From Saccoglossus kowalevskii (taxonomy: Eukaryota; Hemichordata; Enteropneusta; Harrimaniidae), in assembly GCF_000003605.2 (NCBI RefSeq), contig NW_003130646.1, forward strand, positions 1 to 64,000: a DNA stretch of 64,000 nucleotides, in the 5' to 3' direction. Shown here one piece after another: positions 40,023 to 54,121 of the stretch. A program made the translations under genes and the position numbers. Under the pieces are notes generated by a model. That model was not told the DNA's origin and ran no database searches. It saw nothing but the letters and a program-made list of their open reading frames with translations. The stretch's first letter is position 1. The number at the start of each line of letters is the position of its first letter.

Positions 40023-43000
40023 AGATGTGGATACTGTGAACTGTGTGATCCAGTATTATAGCTACTAATTACAATGTATTCAGATGTGGATACTGTGAAC
40101 TGTGTGATCCAGTATTATAGCTACTAATTACAATGTATTCAGATGTGGATACTGTGAACTGTGTGATCCAGTATTATAGCTACTAATTACAATGTATTCA
40201 GATGTGGATACTGTGAACTGTGTGATCCAGTATTATAGCTACTAATTACAATGTATTCAGATGTGGATACTGTGAACTTTGTGATCCAGTATTATAGCTA
40301 CTAATTACAATGTATTCAGATGTGGATACTGTGAACTGTGTGATCCAGTAGTATAGCTACTAATCACAATGTATTCAGATGTGGATACTGTGAACTGTGT
40401 GATCCAGAATTATAGCTACTAATTACAATGTATTCAGATGTGGATACTGTGAACTGTGTGATCCAGTGTTATAGCTACTAATTACAGTGTATTCAGATGT
40501 GGATACTGTGAACTGTGTGATCCAGTATCATAGCTACTAATTACAATGTATTCAGATGTGGATACTGTGAACTGTGTGATCCAGTATTATCGCTACTAAT
40601 TACAATGTATTCAGATGTGGATACTGTGAACTGTGTGATCCAGTATTATAGCTACTAATTACAATGTATTCAGATGTGGATATTGTGAACTGTGTGATCT
40701 AGTATTATAGCTACTAATTACAATGTATTCAGATGTGAATACCGTGAACTGTGTGATCCAGTATTATAGCTACTAATTACAATGTATTCAGATGTGGATA
40801 CTGTGAACTATGTGATAAAGAATTATAGCTACTAATTACAATGTATTCAGATGTGGATACTGTGAACTGTGTGATCCAGTATTATAGCTACTAATTACAA
40901 TGTATTCAGATGTGGATACTGTGAACTGTGTGATCCAGTATTGTAGCTACTAATTACAATGTATTCAGATATGGATACTGTGAACTGTGTGATCCAGTAT
41001 TATAGCTACTAATTACAATGTATTCAGATGTGGATACTGTGAACTGTGTGATCCAGTATTATAGCTACTAAATACAATGTTTTCAGATGTGGATACTGTG
41101 AACTGTGTGATCCAGTATTATAGCTACTAATTACAATGTATTCAGATGTGGATACTGTGAACTGTGTGATCCAGTATTATAGCTACTAAATACACTGTAT
41201 TCAGATGTGGATACTGTGAACTGTGTGATCCAGTATTATAGCTACTAATTACAATGTATTCAGATGTGGATACTGCGAACTGTGTGATCCAGTATTATAG
41301 CTACTAATTACAATGTATTCAGATGTGGATACTGTGAACTGTGTGATCCAGTATTATAGCTACTAATTACAATGTATTCAGATGTGGATACTGTGAACTG
41401 TGTGATCCAGTATTATAGCTACTAATTACATTGTATTCAGATGTGGATACTGTGAACTGTGTGATCCAGTATTATAGCTGCTAATTACAATGTATTCAGA
41501 TGTGGATACTGTGAACTGTGTGATCCAGTATTATAGCTACTAATTACAATGTATTCAGATGTGGATACTGTGAACTGTGTGATCCAGTATTATAGCTACT
41601 AATTACAATGTATTCAGATGTGGATACTGTGAACTGTGTGATCCAGTATTATAGCTACTAATTACAATGTATTCAGATGTGGATACTGCGAACTGTGTGA
41701 TCTAGTATTATAGCTACTAATTACAATGTATTCAGATGTGGATACTGTGAACTGTGTGATCCAGTATTATAGCTACTAATTACAATGTATTCAGATGTGG
41801 ATACTGTGAACTGTGTGATCCAGTATTATAGCTACTAATTACAATGTATTCAGATGTGGATACTGTGAACTATGTGATCGAGAATTATAGCTACTAATTA
41901 CAATGTATTCAGATGTGGATACTGTGAACTGTGTGATCCAGTATTATCGCTACTAATTACAATGTATTCAGATGTGGATACTGTGAACTGTGTGATCCAG
42001 TATTATAGCTACTAATTACAATGTATTCAGATGTGGAGACTGTGAACTGTGTGATCCAGTATAATAGCTACTAATTACAATGTATTCAGAGGTGGATACT
42101 GTGAACTGTATGATCCAGTATTATAGCTACTAATTACAATGTATTCAGATGTGGATACTGTGAACTGTGTGATCCAGAATTATAGCTACTAATTACAATG
42201 TATTCAGATGTGGATTCTGTGAACTGTGTGATCCAGTATTATAGCTACTAATTACAATGTATTCAGATGTGGATACTGTGAACTGTGTGATCCAGAATTA
42301 TATCTACTAATTACAATGTATTCAGATGTGGATTCTGTGAACTGTGTGATCCAGTATTATAGCTACTAATTACAATGTATTCAGATGTGGATACTGTGAA
42401 CTGTGTGATCCAGTATTATAGCTACTAATTACAATGTATCAGATGTGGATACTGTGAACTGTGTGATCCAGTATTATAGCTACTAATTACAATGTATTCA
42501 GATGTGGATACTGTGAACTGTGTGATCTAGTATTAAAGCTACTAATTACAATGTATTCAGATGTGGATACCGTGAACTGTGTGATCCAGTATTATAGCTA
42601 CTAATTACAATGTATTCAGATGTGGATACAGTGAACTATGTGATAAAGAATTATAGCTACTAATTACAATGTATTCAGATGTGGATACTGTGAACTGTGT
42701 GATCCAGTATTATAGCTACTAATTACAATGTATTCAGATGTGGATACTGTGAACTGTGTGATCCAGTATTATAGCTACTAATTACAATGTATTCAGATGT
42801 GGATACTGTGAACTGTGTGATCCAGAATTATATCTACTAATTACAATGTATTCAGATGAGGATTCTGTGAACTGTGTGATCCAGTATTATAGCTACTAAT
42901 TACAATGTATTCAGATGTGGATACTGTGAACTGTGTGATCCAGTATTATAGCTACTAATTACAATGTATTCAGATGTGGATACTGTGAACTGTGTGATCC

Positions 43001-43209
43001 AGTATTATAGCTACTAAATACAATGTATTCAGATGTGGATACTGTGAACTGAGTGATCCAGTATTATAGCTACTAATTACAATGTATTCAGATGTGGATA
43101 CTGTGAACTGTGTGATCCAGTATTATAGCTACTAATTACAATGTATTCAGATGTGGATACTGTGAACTGTGTGATCCAGTATTATAGCTACTAATTACAA
43201 TGTATTCAG

Positions 43210-43540
43210 ATGTGGATACGGCGAACTGTGTGATCCAGTATTATAGCTACTAATTACAATGTATTCAGATGTGGATACTGTGAACTGTGTGATCCAGTAT
43301 TATAGCTACTAATTACAATGTATTCAGATGTGGATACTGTGAACTGTGTGATCCAGAATTATATCTACTAATTACAATGTATTCAGATGTGGATACTGTG
43401 AACTGTGTGAACCAGTATTATAGCTACTAATTACATTGTATTCAGATGTGGATACTGTGAACTGTGTGATCCAGTATTATAGCTACTAATTACAATGTAT
43501 TCAGATGTGGATACTGTGAACAGTGTGATCTACTATTATA
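43210..43540. repeat. Block V, copy 1
   Basis: GATACGGCGAAC (43,215), CAGAATTATATC, GTGTGAACCAG, ACATTGTATTC, GAACAGTG with GATCTACTATT. The same five-marker series is at 46,933-47,260, offset 3,718 bp (63 x 59 plus 1, the extra base being the insertion at 44,761). Confidence 0.88.
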
Positions 43541-43719
43541 GCTACTAATTACAATGTATTCAGATGTGGATACTGTGAACTGTGTGATCCAGTATTATAG
43601 CTACTAATTACAATGTATTCAGATGTGGATACTGTGAACTGTGTGATCCAGTATTATAGCTACTAATTACAATGTATTCAGATGTGGATACTGTGAACTG
43701 TGTGATCCAGTATTATAGC

Positions 43720-43990
43720 TACTAATCACAATGTATTCAGATGTGGATACTGTGAACTGTGTGATCCATAATTATAGCTACTAATTACAATGTATTCAGA
43801 CGTGGATACTGTGAACTGTGTTATCCAGTATTATAGCTACTAATTACAATGTATTCAGATGTGGATACTGTGAACTGTGTGATCCAGTATTATAGCTACT
43901 AATTACAATGTATTCAGTTGTGGATACTGTGAACTGTGTGATCCAGTATTATAGCTACTAATTACAATGTATTCAGATGTTGATACTGTG
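43720..43990. repeat. 20-monomer duplication core, left copy
   Basis: AATCACAATG, GATCCATAATT (43,763), GACGTGG with GTTATCC, CAGTTGTGG and GATGTTGATAC. The right copy begins with GATCCATAATT at 44,944, offset 1,181 bp (20 x 59 plus 1, explained by the insertion at 44,761). Confidence 0.87.
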
Positions 43991-44354
43991 AACTGTGTGA
44001 TCCAGTATTATAGCTACTAATTACAATGTATTCAGATGTGGATACTGTGAACTGTGTGATCCAGTATTATAGCTACTAATTACAATGTATTCAGATGTGG
44101 ATACTGTGAATTGAGTGATCCAGTATTATAGCTACTAATTACAATGTATTCAGATGTGGATACTGTGAACTGTGTGATCCAGTGTTATAGCTACTAATTA
44201 CAATGTATTCAGATGTGGATACTGTGAACTGTGTGATCCAGAATTATAGCTACTAATTACAATATATTCAGATGTGGATTCTGTGAACTGTATGATCCAG
44301 TATTATAGCTACTAATTACAATGTATTCAGATGTGGATACTGTGAACTGTGTGA

Positions 44355-44660
44355 TCCAGAATTATATCTACTAATTACAATGTATTCAGATGTGGATACT
44401 GTGAACTGTGTGATCCAGTATTATAGCTACTAAGTCCAATGTATTCAGATGTGGATGCTGTGAACTGTGTGATCCAGTATTATAGCTACTAATTACAATG
44501 TATTCAGATGTGGACACTGTGAACTGTGTGATCCAGTATTATAGCTACTAATTACAATGTATTCAGATGTGGATACTGTGAACTGAGTGATCTAGTATTA
44601 TAGCTACTAATTACAATGTATTCAGATGTGGATACTGTGAACTGTGTGATCTAGTATTGT
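44355..44660. repeat. Dispersed block W, copy 2
   Basis: CAGAATTATATC, CTAAGTCCAATG (44,431), GATGCTG, GACACTG, GAACTGAG with GATCTAG, GATCTAGTATTGTAG. It matches 61,880-62,190 with CTAAGTCC exactly 17,523 bp apart (297 x 59), and a diverged copy at 38,515-38,700. Confidence 0.87.
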
Positions 44661-44899
44661 AGCTACTAATTACAATGTATTCAGATGTGGATACTGTGAA
44701 CTGTGTGATCCAGTATTATAGCTACTAATTACAATGTATTCAGATGTGGATACTGTGAACTATTTTGATCCAGAATTATAGCTACTAATTACAATGTATT
44801 CAGATGTGGATACTGTGAACTGTGTGATCCAGTATTATAGCTACTAATTACAATGTATTCAGATGTGGATACTGTGAACTGTGTGATCCTGTATTATAG

Positions 44900-45170
44900 C
44901 TACTAATCACAATGTATTCAGATGTGGATACTGCGAACTGTGTGATCCATAATTATAGCTACTAATTACAATGTATTCAGACGTGGATACTGTGAACTGT
45001 GTTATCCAGTATTATAGCTACTAATTACAATGTATTCAGATGTGGATACTGTGAACTGTGTGATCCAGTATTATAGCTACTAATTACAATGTATTCAGTT
45101 GTGGATACTGTGAACTGTGTGATCCAGTATTATAGCTACTAATTACAATGTATTCAGATGTTGATACTGT
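44900..45170. repeat. 20-monomer duplication core, right copy
   Basis: Repeats the AATCAC, CCATAATT, GACGTGG/GTTATCC, CAGTTGTGG, GTTGATAC series of 43.7-44.0 kb with one added CTGCGAAC. A third, partly matching copy is at 31.3-31.5 kb, and GACGTGG/GTTATCC also opens the window at 80-106. Confidence 0.87.
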
Positions 45171-46236
45171 GAACTGTGTGATCCAGTATTATAGCTACTA
45201 ATTACAATGTATTCAGATGTGGATACTGTGAACTGTGTGATCCAGTATTATAGCTACTAATTACAATGTATTCAGATGTGGATACTGTGAACTTTGTGAT
45301 CCTGTTTTATAGCTACTAATTACAATGTATTCAGATGTGGATACTGTGAACTATGTGATCCAGAATTATAGCTACTAATTACAATGTATTCAGATGTGGA
45401 TACTGTGAAATGTGTGATCCAGTATTATAGCTACTAATTACAATGTATTCAGATGTGGATACAGTAAACTGTGTGATCCAGAATTATAGCTACTAATTAC
45501 AATGTATTCAGATGTGGATACTGTGAACTGTATGATCCAGTGTTATAGCTACTAATTACAATGTATTCAGATGTGGATACTGTGAACTGTGTGATCCAGT
45601 ATTATAGCTACTAATTACAATGTATTCAGATGTGGATACTGTGAACTGTGTGATCCAGTGTTATAGCTACTAATTACAATGTATTCAGATGTGAATACTG
45701 TGAACTGTGTGATCCAGAATTATAGCTACTAATTACAATATATTCGGATGTGGATTCTGTGAACTGTGTGATCCAGTATTATAGCTACTAATTACAATGT
45801 ATTCAGATGTGGATACTGTGAACTGTGTGATCCAGAATTATATCTACTAATTACAATGTATTCAGATGTTGATTCTGTGAACTGTGTGATCCAGTATTAT
45901 AGCTACTAATTACAATGTATTCAGATGTGGATACTGTGAACTGTGTGATCCTGTATTATAGCTACTAATTACAATGTATTCAGATGTGGATAATGTGAAC
46001 TGTGTGATCCAGTATTATAGCTACTAATTACAATGTTTTCAGATGTGGATACTGTGAACTGTGTGATCCAGTGTTACAGCTACTAATTACAATGTATTCA
46101 GATGTGGATACTGTGAACTGTGTGATCCAGTATTATAGCTACTAATTACAATGTATTCAGATGCGGATACTGTGAACTGTGTGATCCAGTATTATAGCTA
46201 CTAATTACAATGTATTCAGATGTGGAGACTGTGAAC

Positions 46237-46380
46237 TGTGTGATCCAGTATTGTAGCTACTAATTACAATGTATCCAGATGTGGAGACTGTGAACTGTGT
46301 GATCCAGTATTGTAGCTACTAATTACAATGTATCCAGATGTGGAGACTGTGAACTGTGTGATCCAGTATTATAGCTACTA
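46237..46380. repeat. Single-monomer duplication
   Basis: Successive monomers with GTATCCAGATGTGGAGAC and CAGTATTGTAG occur side by side, identical over a full 59 bp. This is the smallest duplication step visible. The same monomer type occurs singly near 3,910. Confidence 0.82.
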
Positions 46381-46929
46381 ATTACAATGTATTCAGATGT
46401 GGATACTGTGAACTGTGAGATCCAGTGTTATTGCTACTAATTACAATGTATTCTGATGTGGATACTGTGAACTGTGTGATCCAGAATTATAGCTACTAAT
46501 TACAATGTGTTCAGATGTGGATTCTGTGAACTGTGTGATCCAGTATTATAGCTACTAATTACAATGTATTCAGATGTGGATACTGTGAACTGTGTGATCC
46601 AGAATTATATCTACTAATTACAATGTATTCAGATGTGGATTCTGTGAACTGTGTGATCCAGTATTATAGCTACTAATTACAATGTATTCAGATGTGGATA
46701 CTGTGAACTGTGTGATCCAAAATTATAGCTACTAATTACAATGTATTCAGATGTGGATACTGTGAACTGTGTGATCCAGTATTATAGCTACTAATTACAA
46801 TGTATTCAGATGTGGATACTGTGAACTGTGTGATCCAGTATTATAGCTACTAATTACAATGTATTCAGATGTGGATACTGTGAACTGTGTGCTCCAGTAT
46901 TATAGCTACTAATTACAATGTATTCAGAT

Positions 46930-47260
46930 GTGGATACGGCGAACTGTGTGATCCAGTATTATAGCTACTAATTACAATGTATTCAGATGTGGATACTGTG
47001 AACTGTGTGATCCAGTATTATAGCTACTAATTACAATGTATTCAGATGTGGATACTGTGAACTGTGTGATCCAGAATTATATCTACTAATTACAATGTAT
47101 TCAGATGTGGATACTGTGAACTGTGTGAACCAGTATTATAGCTACTAATTACATTGTATTCAGATGTGGATACTGTGAACTGTGTGATCCAGTATTATAG
47201 CTACTAATTACAATGTATTCAGATGTGGATACTGTGAACAGTGTGATCTACTATTATAGC
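46930..47260. repeat. Block V, copy 2
   Basis: GATACGGCGAAC, CAGAATTATATC, GTGTGAACCAG, ACATTGTATTC and GAACAGTG with GATCTACTATT repeat block V of 43.2-43.5 kb in order. Confidence 0.88.
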
Positions 47261-47399
47261 TACTAATTACAATGTATTCAGATGTGGATACTGTGAACTG
47301 TGTGATCCAGTATTATAGCTACTAATTACAATGTATTCAGATGTGGATACTGTGAACTATGTGTTCCAGAATTATAGCTACTAATTACAATGTATTCAG

Positions 47400-47560
47400 A
47401 TGTGGATACTGTGAACTGTGTGATCCAGAATTATATCTACTAATTACAATGTATACAGATGTGGATTTTGTGAACTGTGTGATCCAGTATTATAGCTACT
47501 AATTACAATGTATTCAGATGTGGATACTGTGAACTGTGTGATCTTGTATTATAGCTACTA
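47400..47560. repeat. Block X, copy 1 (GTATACAG marker)
   Basis: CAGAATTATATC is followed by GTATACAGATGTGGATTTTG and, one monomer on, GATCTTGTATT. The same trio is at about 54,630-54,750 and 60,350-60,475, so three copies are spread over 13 kb. Confidence 0.85.
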
Positions 47561-49104
47561 ATTACAATGTATTCAGATGTGGATACTGTGAACTGTGTGA
47601 TCCAGTATTATAGCTGCTAATTACAATGTATTCAGATGTGGATACTGTGAACTGTGTGATCCAGTGTTATAGCTACTAATTACAATGTATTCAGATGTGG
47701 ATACTGTGAAATGTGTGATCCAGAATTATAGCTACTAATTACAATGTATTCAGATGTGGATTCTGTGAACTGTGTGATCCAGTATTATAGCTGCTAATTA
47801 CAATGTATTCAGATGTGGATACTGTGAACTGTGTGATCCAGTAGTATAGCTACTAATCACAATGTATTCAGATGTGGATACTGTGAACTGTGTGATCCAG
47901 AATTATAGCTACTAATTACAATGTATTCAGATGTGGATACTGTGAACTGTGTGATCCAGTGTTATAGCTACTAATTACAGTGTATTCAGATGTGGATACT
48001 GTGAACTGTGTGATCCAGTATCATAGCTACTAATTACAATGTATTCAGATGTGGATACTGCGAACTGTGTGATCCTGTATTATAGCTACTAATTACAATG
48101 TATTCAGATGTGGATACTGTGAACTGTGTGATCCAGTATTATAGCTACTAATTACAATGTATTCAGATGTGGATAATGTGAACTGTGTGATCCAGAATTA
48201 TATCTACTAATTACAATGTATTCAGATGTGGATACTGTGAACTGTGTGATCCAGTATTATAGCTACTAAGTCCAATGTATTCAGATTTGGATACTGTGAA
48301 CTGTGTGATCCAGTATTATAGCTACTAAGTCCAATGTATTCACATGTGGATACTGTGAACTGTGTGATTCAGTATTATAGCTACTAATTACAATGTATTC
48401 AGATGTGGATACTGTGAACTGTGTGATCCAGTATTATAGCTACTAATTACAATGTATTCAGATGTAGATACTGTGAACTGTGTGATCCAGTATTATAGCT
48501 ACTAATTACAATGTATTCAGATGTGGATACTGCGAACTGTGTGATCCAGTATTATAGCTACTAATTACAATGTATTGAGGTGTGGATACTGTGAACTGTG
48601 TGATCCAGTATTATAGCTACTAATTACAATGTATTCAGATGTGGATACTGTGAACTGTGTGATCCAGTATTATAGCTACTAATTACAATGTATTCAGATG
48701 TGGATACTGTGAACTGTGTGATCCAGTATTATAGCTACTAATTACAATGTATTCAGATGTGGATACTGTGAACTGTGTGATCCAGTATTATAGCTACTAA
48801 TTACAATGTATTCAGATGTGGATACTGCGAACTGTGTGATCCTGTATTATAGCTACTAATTACAATGTATTCAGATGTGGATACTGTGAACTGTGTGATC
48901 CAGTATTATAGCTACTAATTACAATGTATTCTGATGTGGATACGGTGAACTGTGTGATCCAGTGTTATAGCTACTAATTACAATGTATTCAGATGTGGAT
49001 ACTGTGAACTGTGTGATCCAGAATTATAGCTACTAATTACAATGTATTCAGATGTGGATTCTGTGAACTGTGTGATCCAGTATTATAGCTACTAATTACA
49101 ATGT

Positions 49105-49560
49105 ATTCAGATGTGGATAGTGTGAACTGGGTGTTCCAGAATTATATCTACTAATTACAATGTATTCAGATGTGGATACTGTGAACTGTGTGATCCAGTA
49201 TTATAGCTACTAAGTCCAATGTTTTCAGATGTGGATACTGTGAACTGTGTGATCCAGTATTATAGCTACTAATTACAGTGTATTCAGATGTGGATACTGT
49301 GAACTGTGTGATCCAGTATTATAGCTACTAATTACAATGTATTCAGATGTGGATACTGTGAACTGTGTGATCCAGTATTATAGCTACTAATTACAGTGTA
49401 TTCAGATGTGGATACTGTGAACTGTGTGATCCAGTATTATAGCTACTAATTACAATGTATTCAGATGTGGATACTGTGAACTGTGTGATCCAGTATTATA
49501 GCTACCAATTACAATGTATTCAGATGTGGTTACTGTGAACTGTGTGATCCAGTATTATAG
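49105..49560. repeat. Dispersed block Q, copy 3 (left part)
   Basis: GATAGTGTGAACTGGGTG with CAGAATTATATC, CTAAGTCCAATG, ACAGTGTATTC twice, CTACCAATT and GTGGTTACTG match copy 1 at 2.44 kb. It then switches into block U (19.8-20.2 kb type), so the locus is a junction of two older blocks. Confidence 0.87.
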
Positions 49561-49843
49561 CTACTAATTACAATGTATTCAGATGTGGATACTGTGAACT
49601 GTGTGATCCAGTATTATAGCTACTAATTACAATGTATTCAGATGTGGATACTGCGAACTGTGTGATCCTGTATTATAGCTACTAATTACAATGTATTCAG
49701 ATGTAGATATTGTGAACTGTGTGATCCAGTATTATAGCTACTAATTACAATGTATTCAGATGTAGATACTGTAAACTGTGTGATCCAGTGTTATAGCTAC
49801 TAATTACAATGTATTCAGATGTGGATACTGTGAACTGTTGATC
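49503..49843. repeat. Dispersed block U, copy 2
   Basis: CTACCAATT, GTGGTTACTG, CTGCGAAC with GATCCTG, GATGTAGATATTG, GATGTAGATACTGTAAAC, CAGTGTT and the deleted GAACTGTTGATCC, as at 19,825-20,165. It leads directly into block P copy 2. Confidence 0.88.
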
Positions 49844-50327
49844 CAGAATTATAGCTACTAATTACAATATATCAGATGTGGATACTGTGAACTGTGTGAT
49901 CCAGTATTATAGCTACTAATTACATTGTATTCAGATGTGGATACAGTGAACTGTGTGATCCAGTATTATAGCTACTAATTACAATGTATTCAGATGTGGA
50001 TACTGTGAACTGTGTGATCCAGTATTATAGCTACTAATTACAATGTATTCAGATGTGGATACTGTTAACTGTGTGATCCAGTATTATAGCTACTAATTAC
50101 AATGTATTCAGATGTGGATACTGTGAACTGTGTGATCCAGTATTATAGCTACTAATTACAATGTATTCAGATGTGGATACTGCAAACTGTGTGATCCAGT
50201 TTTATAGCTACTAATTACAATGTATTCTGGTGTGGATACTGTGAACTGCGTGATCCAGTATTATAGCTACTAATTACAATGTATTCAGATGTGGATACTG
50301 TGAACTGTGTGATCCAGTATTATAGCT
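49843..50327. repeat. Dispersed block P, copy 2
   Basis: CAGAATT, AATATATCAG (with a private 1-bp deletion), ACATTGTATTC, GATACAGTG, CTGTTAACTG, CTGCAAACTG with AGTTTTATAG and ATTCTGGTGTGG, as at 1,815-2,300. Confidence 0.88.
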
Positions 50328-52535
50328 ACTAATTACAATGTATTCAGATGTGGATACTGTGAACTGTGAGATCCAGTATTATAGCTACTAATTACAATGT
50401 ATTCAGATGTGGATACTGTGAACTGTGTGATCCAGTATTATAGCTACTAATTACAATGTATTCTGATGTGGATACTGTGAACTGTGTGATCCAGTATTAT
50501 AGCTACTAATTACAATGTATTCAGATGTGGATACTGTGAACTATGTGATCCAGAATTATAGCTACTAATTACAATGTATTCAGATGTGGATACTGTGAAC
50601 TGTGTGATCCAGTATTATAGCTACTAATTACAATGTATTCAGATGTGGATACTGTGAACTGTGTGATCCAGTATTATAGCTACTAATTACAATGTATTCA
50701 GATGTGGATACTGTGAACTGTGTGATCCAGTGTTATAGCTACTAATTACAATGTATTCAGATGTGGATACTGTGAACTGTGTGATCCAGAATCATAGCTA
50801 CTAATTACAATGTATTCAGATGTGGATACTGTGAACTGTGTGATCCAGTATTATAGCTACTAATTACAATGTATTCAGATGTGGATACTGTGAACTCTGT
50901 GATCCAGTATTATAGCTACTAATTACAATGTATTCAGATGTGGATACTGTGAACTGTGTGATCCAGTGTTATAGCTACTAATTACAATGTATTCAGATGT
51001 GGATACTGTGAACTGTGTGATCCAGTGTTATAGCTACTAATTACAATGTATTCAGATGTGGATACTGTGAACTGTGTGATCCAGAATTATAGCTACTAAT
51101 TACAATGTATTCAGATGTGGATTCTGTGAACTGTGTGATCCAGTATTATAGCTACTAATTACAATGTATTCAGATGTGGATACTGTGAACTGTGTGATCC
51201 AGAATTATATCTACTAATTACAATGTATTCAGATGTGGATTCTGTGAACTGTGTGATCCAGTATTATAGCTACTAATTACAATGTATTCAGATGTGGATA
51301 CTGTGAACTGTGTGATCCTGTATTATAGCTACTAATTACAATGTATTCAGATGTGGATAGTGTGAACTGTGTGATCCAGTATTATAGCTACTAATTACAA
51401 TGTATTCAGATGTGGATACTGTGAACTGTGTGATCCAGTATTATAGCTACTAATTACAATGTATTCAGATGTGGATACTGTGAACTGTGTGATCCAGTAT
51501 TATAGCTACTAATTACAATGTATTCAGATGTGGATACTGCGAACTGTGTGATCCAGTATTATAGCTACTAATTACAATGTATTCAGATGTGGATACTGTG
51601 AACTGTGTGATCCAGTATTATAGCTACTAATTACAATGTATTCAGATGTGGATACTGTGAACTGTGTGATCCAGTATTATAGCTACTAATTACAATGTAT
51701 TCAGATGTGGATACTGTGAACTGTGTGATCCAGTATTATAGCTACTAATTACAATGTATTCAGATGTGGATACTGTGAACTGTGTGATCCAGTATTATAG
51801 CTACTAATTACAATGTATTCAGATGTGGATACTGTGAACTGTGTGATCCAGTATTATAGCTACTAATTACAATGTATTCAGATGTGGATACTGTGAACTG
51901 TGTGATCCAGTATTATAGCTACTAATTACAATGTAGTCAGATGTGGATACTGTGAACTGTGTGATCCAGTATTATAGCTACTAATTACAATGTATTCAGA
52001 TGCGGATACTGCGAACTGTGTGATCTAGTATTATAGCTACTAATTACAATGTATTCAGATGTGGATACTGTGAACTGTGCGATCCAGTATTATAGCTACT
52101 AATTACAATGTATTCAGATGTGGATACTGTGAACTGTGTGATCTAGTATTGTAGCTACTAATTACAATGTATTCAGATGTGGATACTGTGAACTGTGTGA
52201 TCCAGTATTATAGCTACTAATTACAATGTATTCAGAGGTGGATACTGTGAACTGTGTGATCCAGTATTATAGCTACTAATTACAATGTATTCAGATGTGG
52301 ATACTGTGAACTGTGTGATCCAGTATTATAGCTACTAATTACAATGTATTCAGATGTGGACACTGTGAACTGTGTGATCCAGTATCATAGCTACTAATTA
52401 CAATGTATTCAGATGTGGGTACTGTGAACTGTGTGATCTAGTATTATAGCTACTAATTACAATGTATTCAGATGTGGATATTGTGAACTGTGTGATCTAG
52501 TATTATAGCTACTAATTACAATGTATTCAGATGTG

Positions 52536-52890
52536 GACACTGTGAACTGTGTGATCCAGTATTATAGCTATGAATTACAATGTATTCAGATGTGGATACT
52601 GTGAACTGAGTGATCTAGTATTATAGCTACGTAATTACAATGTATTCAGATGTGGATACTGTGAACTGTGTGATCCAGTATTATAGCTACTAATTACAAT
52701 GTATTCAGATGTGGACACTGTGAACTGTGTGATCCAGTATTATAGCTATGAATTACAATGTATTCAGATGTGGATACTGTGAACTGAGTGATCTAGTATT
52801 ATAGCTACTAATTACAATGTATTCAGATGTGGATACAGTGAACTGTGTGATCTAGTATTGTAGCTACTAATTACAATGTATTCAGATGTG
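52536..52890. repeat. 3-monomer duplication with 1-bp insertion
   Basis: GACACTG (52,536 and 52,714), CTATGAATTAC, and GAACTGAG with GATCTAG appear twice, 178 bp apart. The extra base is the insertion CTACGTAATTAC near 52,630, found only in the left copy. CTATGAATTAC is not seen elsewhere. Confidence 0.88.
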
Positions 52891-53689
52891 GATACTGTGA
52901 ACTGTGTGATCCACTATTATAGCTACTAATTACAATGTATTCAGATGTGGATACTGTGAACTGTGTGATCCAGTATTATAGCTACTAATTACAATGTATT
53001 CAGATGTGTATACTGTGAACTGTGTGATCCAGTATTATAGCTACTAATTACAATGTATTCAGATGTGGATACTGTGAACTGTGTGATCTAGTATTATAGC
53101 AACTAATTACAATGAATTCAGATGTGGATACTGTGAACTGTGTGATCCAGTATTATAGCTACTAATTACAATGTATTCACATGTGGATACTGTGAACTGT
53201 GTGATCCAGTATTATAGCTACTAATTACAATGTATTCAGATGTGGACACTGTGAACTGTGTGATCCAGTATTATAGCTACTAATTACAATGTATTCAGAT
53301 GTGGGTACTGTGAACTGTGTGATCTAGTATTATAGCTACTAATTACAATGTATTCAGATGTGGATACTGTGAACTGTGTGATCTAGTATTATAGCTACTA
53401 ATTACAATGTATTCAGATGTGGATACTGTGAACTGTGTGATCCAGTATTACAGCTACTAATTACAATGTATTCAGATGTGGATACTGTGATCTGTGTGAT
53501 CCAGTATTATAGCTACTAATTTCAATGTATTCAGATGTGGATACTGCGAACTTTGTGATCAAGTATTATAGCTACTAATTACAATGTATTCAGGTGTGGA
53601 TACGTGAACTGTGTGATCCAGTAGTATAGCTACTAATCACAAGTATTCAGATGTGGATACTGTGAACTGTGTGATCCAGTATTATAGCT

Positions 53690-54121
53690 ACTAATTACAG
53701 TGTATTCAGTTGTGGATACTGTGAACTGTGTGATCCAGTATTATAGCTACTAATTACAATGTATTCAGATGTGGATACTGTGAACTGTGTGATCCAGTAT
53801 TATAGCTACTAATTACAGTGTATTCAGATGTGGATACTGTGAACTGTGTGATCCAGTATTATAGCTACTAATTACAATGTATTCAGATGTGGATACTGTG
53901 AACTGTGTGATCCAGTATTATAGCTACCAATTACAATGTATTCAGATGTGGATATTGTGAACTGTGTGATCCAGTATTATTGCTACTAATTACAATGTAT
54001 TCAGATGTGGATACTGTGAACTGTGTGATCCAGAATTATAGCTACTAATTACAATGTATTCCGATGTGGATACTGTGAACTGTGTGATCTATGTATTATA
54101 GCTACTAATTACAATGAATTC
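53690..54121. repeat. Dispersed block Q, copy 4 (right part)
   Basis: ACAGTGTATTC twice, CTACCAATT, CAGTATTATTGC, CAGAATT, GATCTATG (a 1-bp insertion where other copies have GATCTAG) and GAATTC at 54,116. Two 1-bp deletions just upstream (GATACGTGAAC near 53,602; AATCACAAGTATTC near 53,640) mark its left side. Confidence 0.86.

Noticed and set aside
2845-49540. RUNX-like TGTGGTTA sites in variant monomers (near 2,857; 19,850; 39,850; 49,528)
   Set aside because: They are copies of one substitution carried in blocks Q and U, so their recurrence reflects shared descent, not selection for a binding site.
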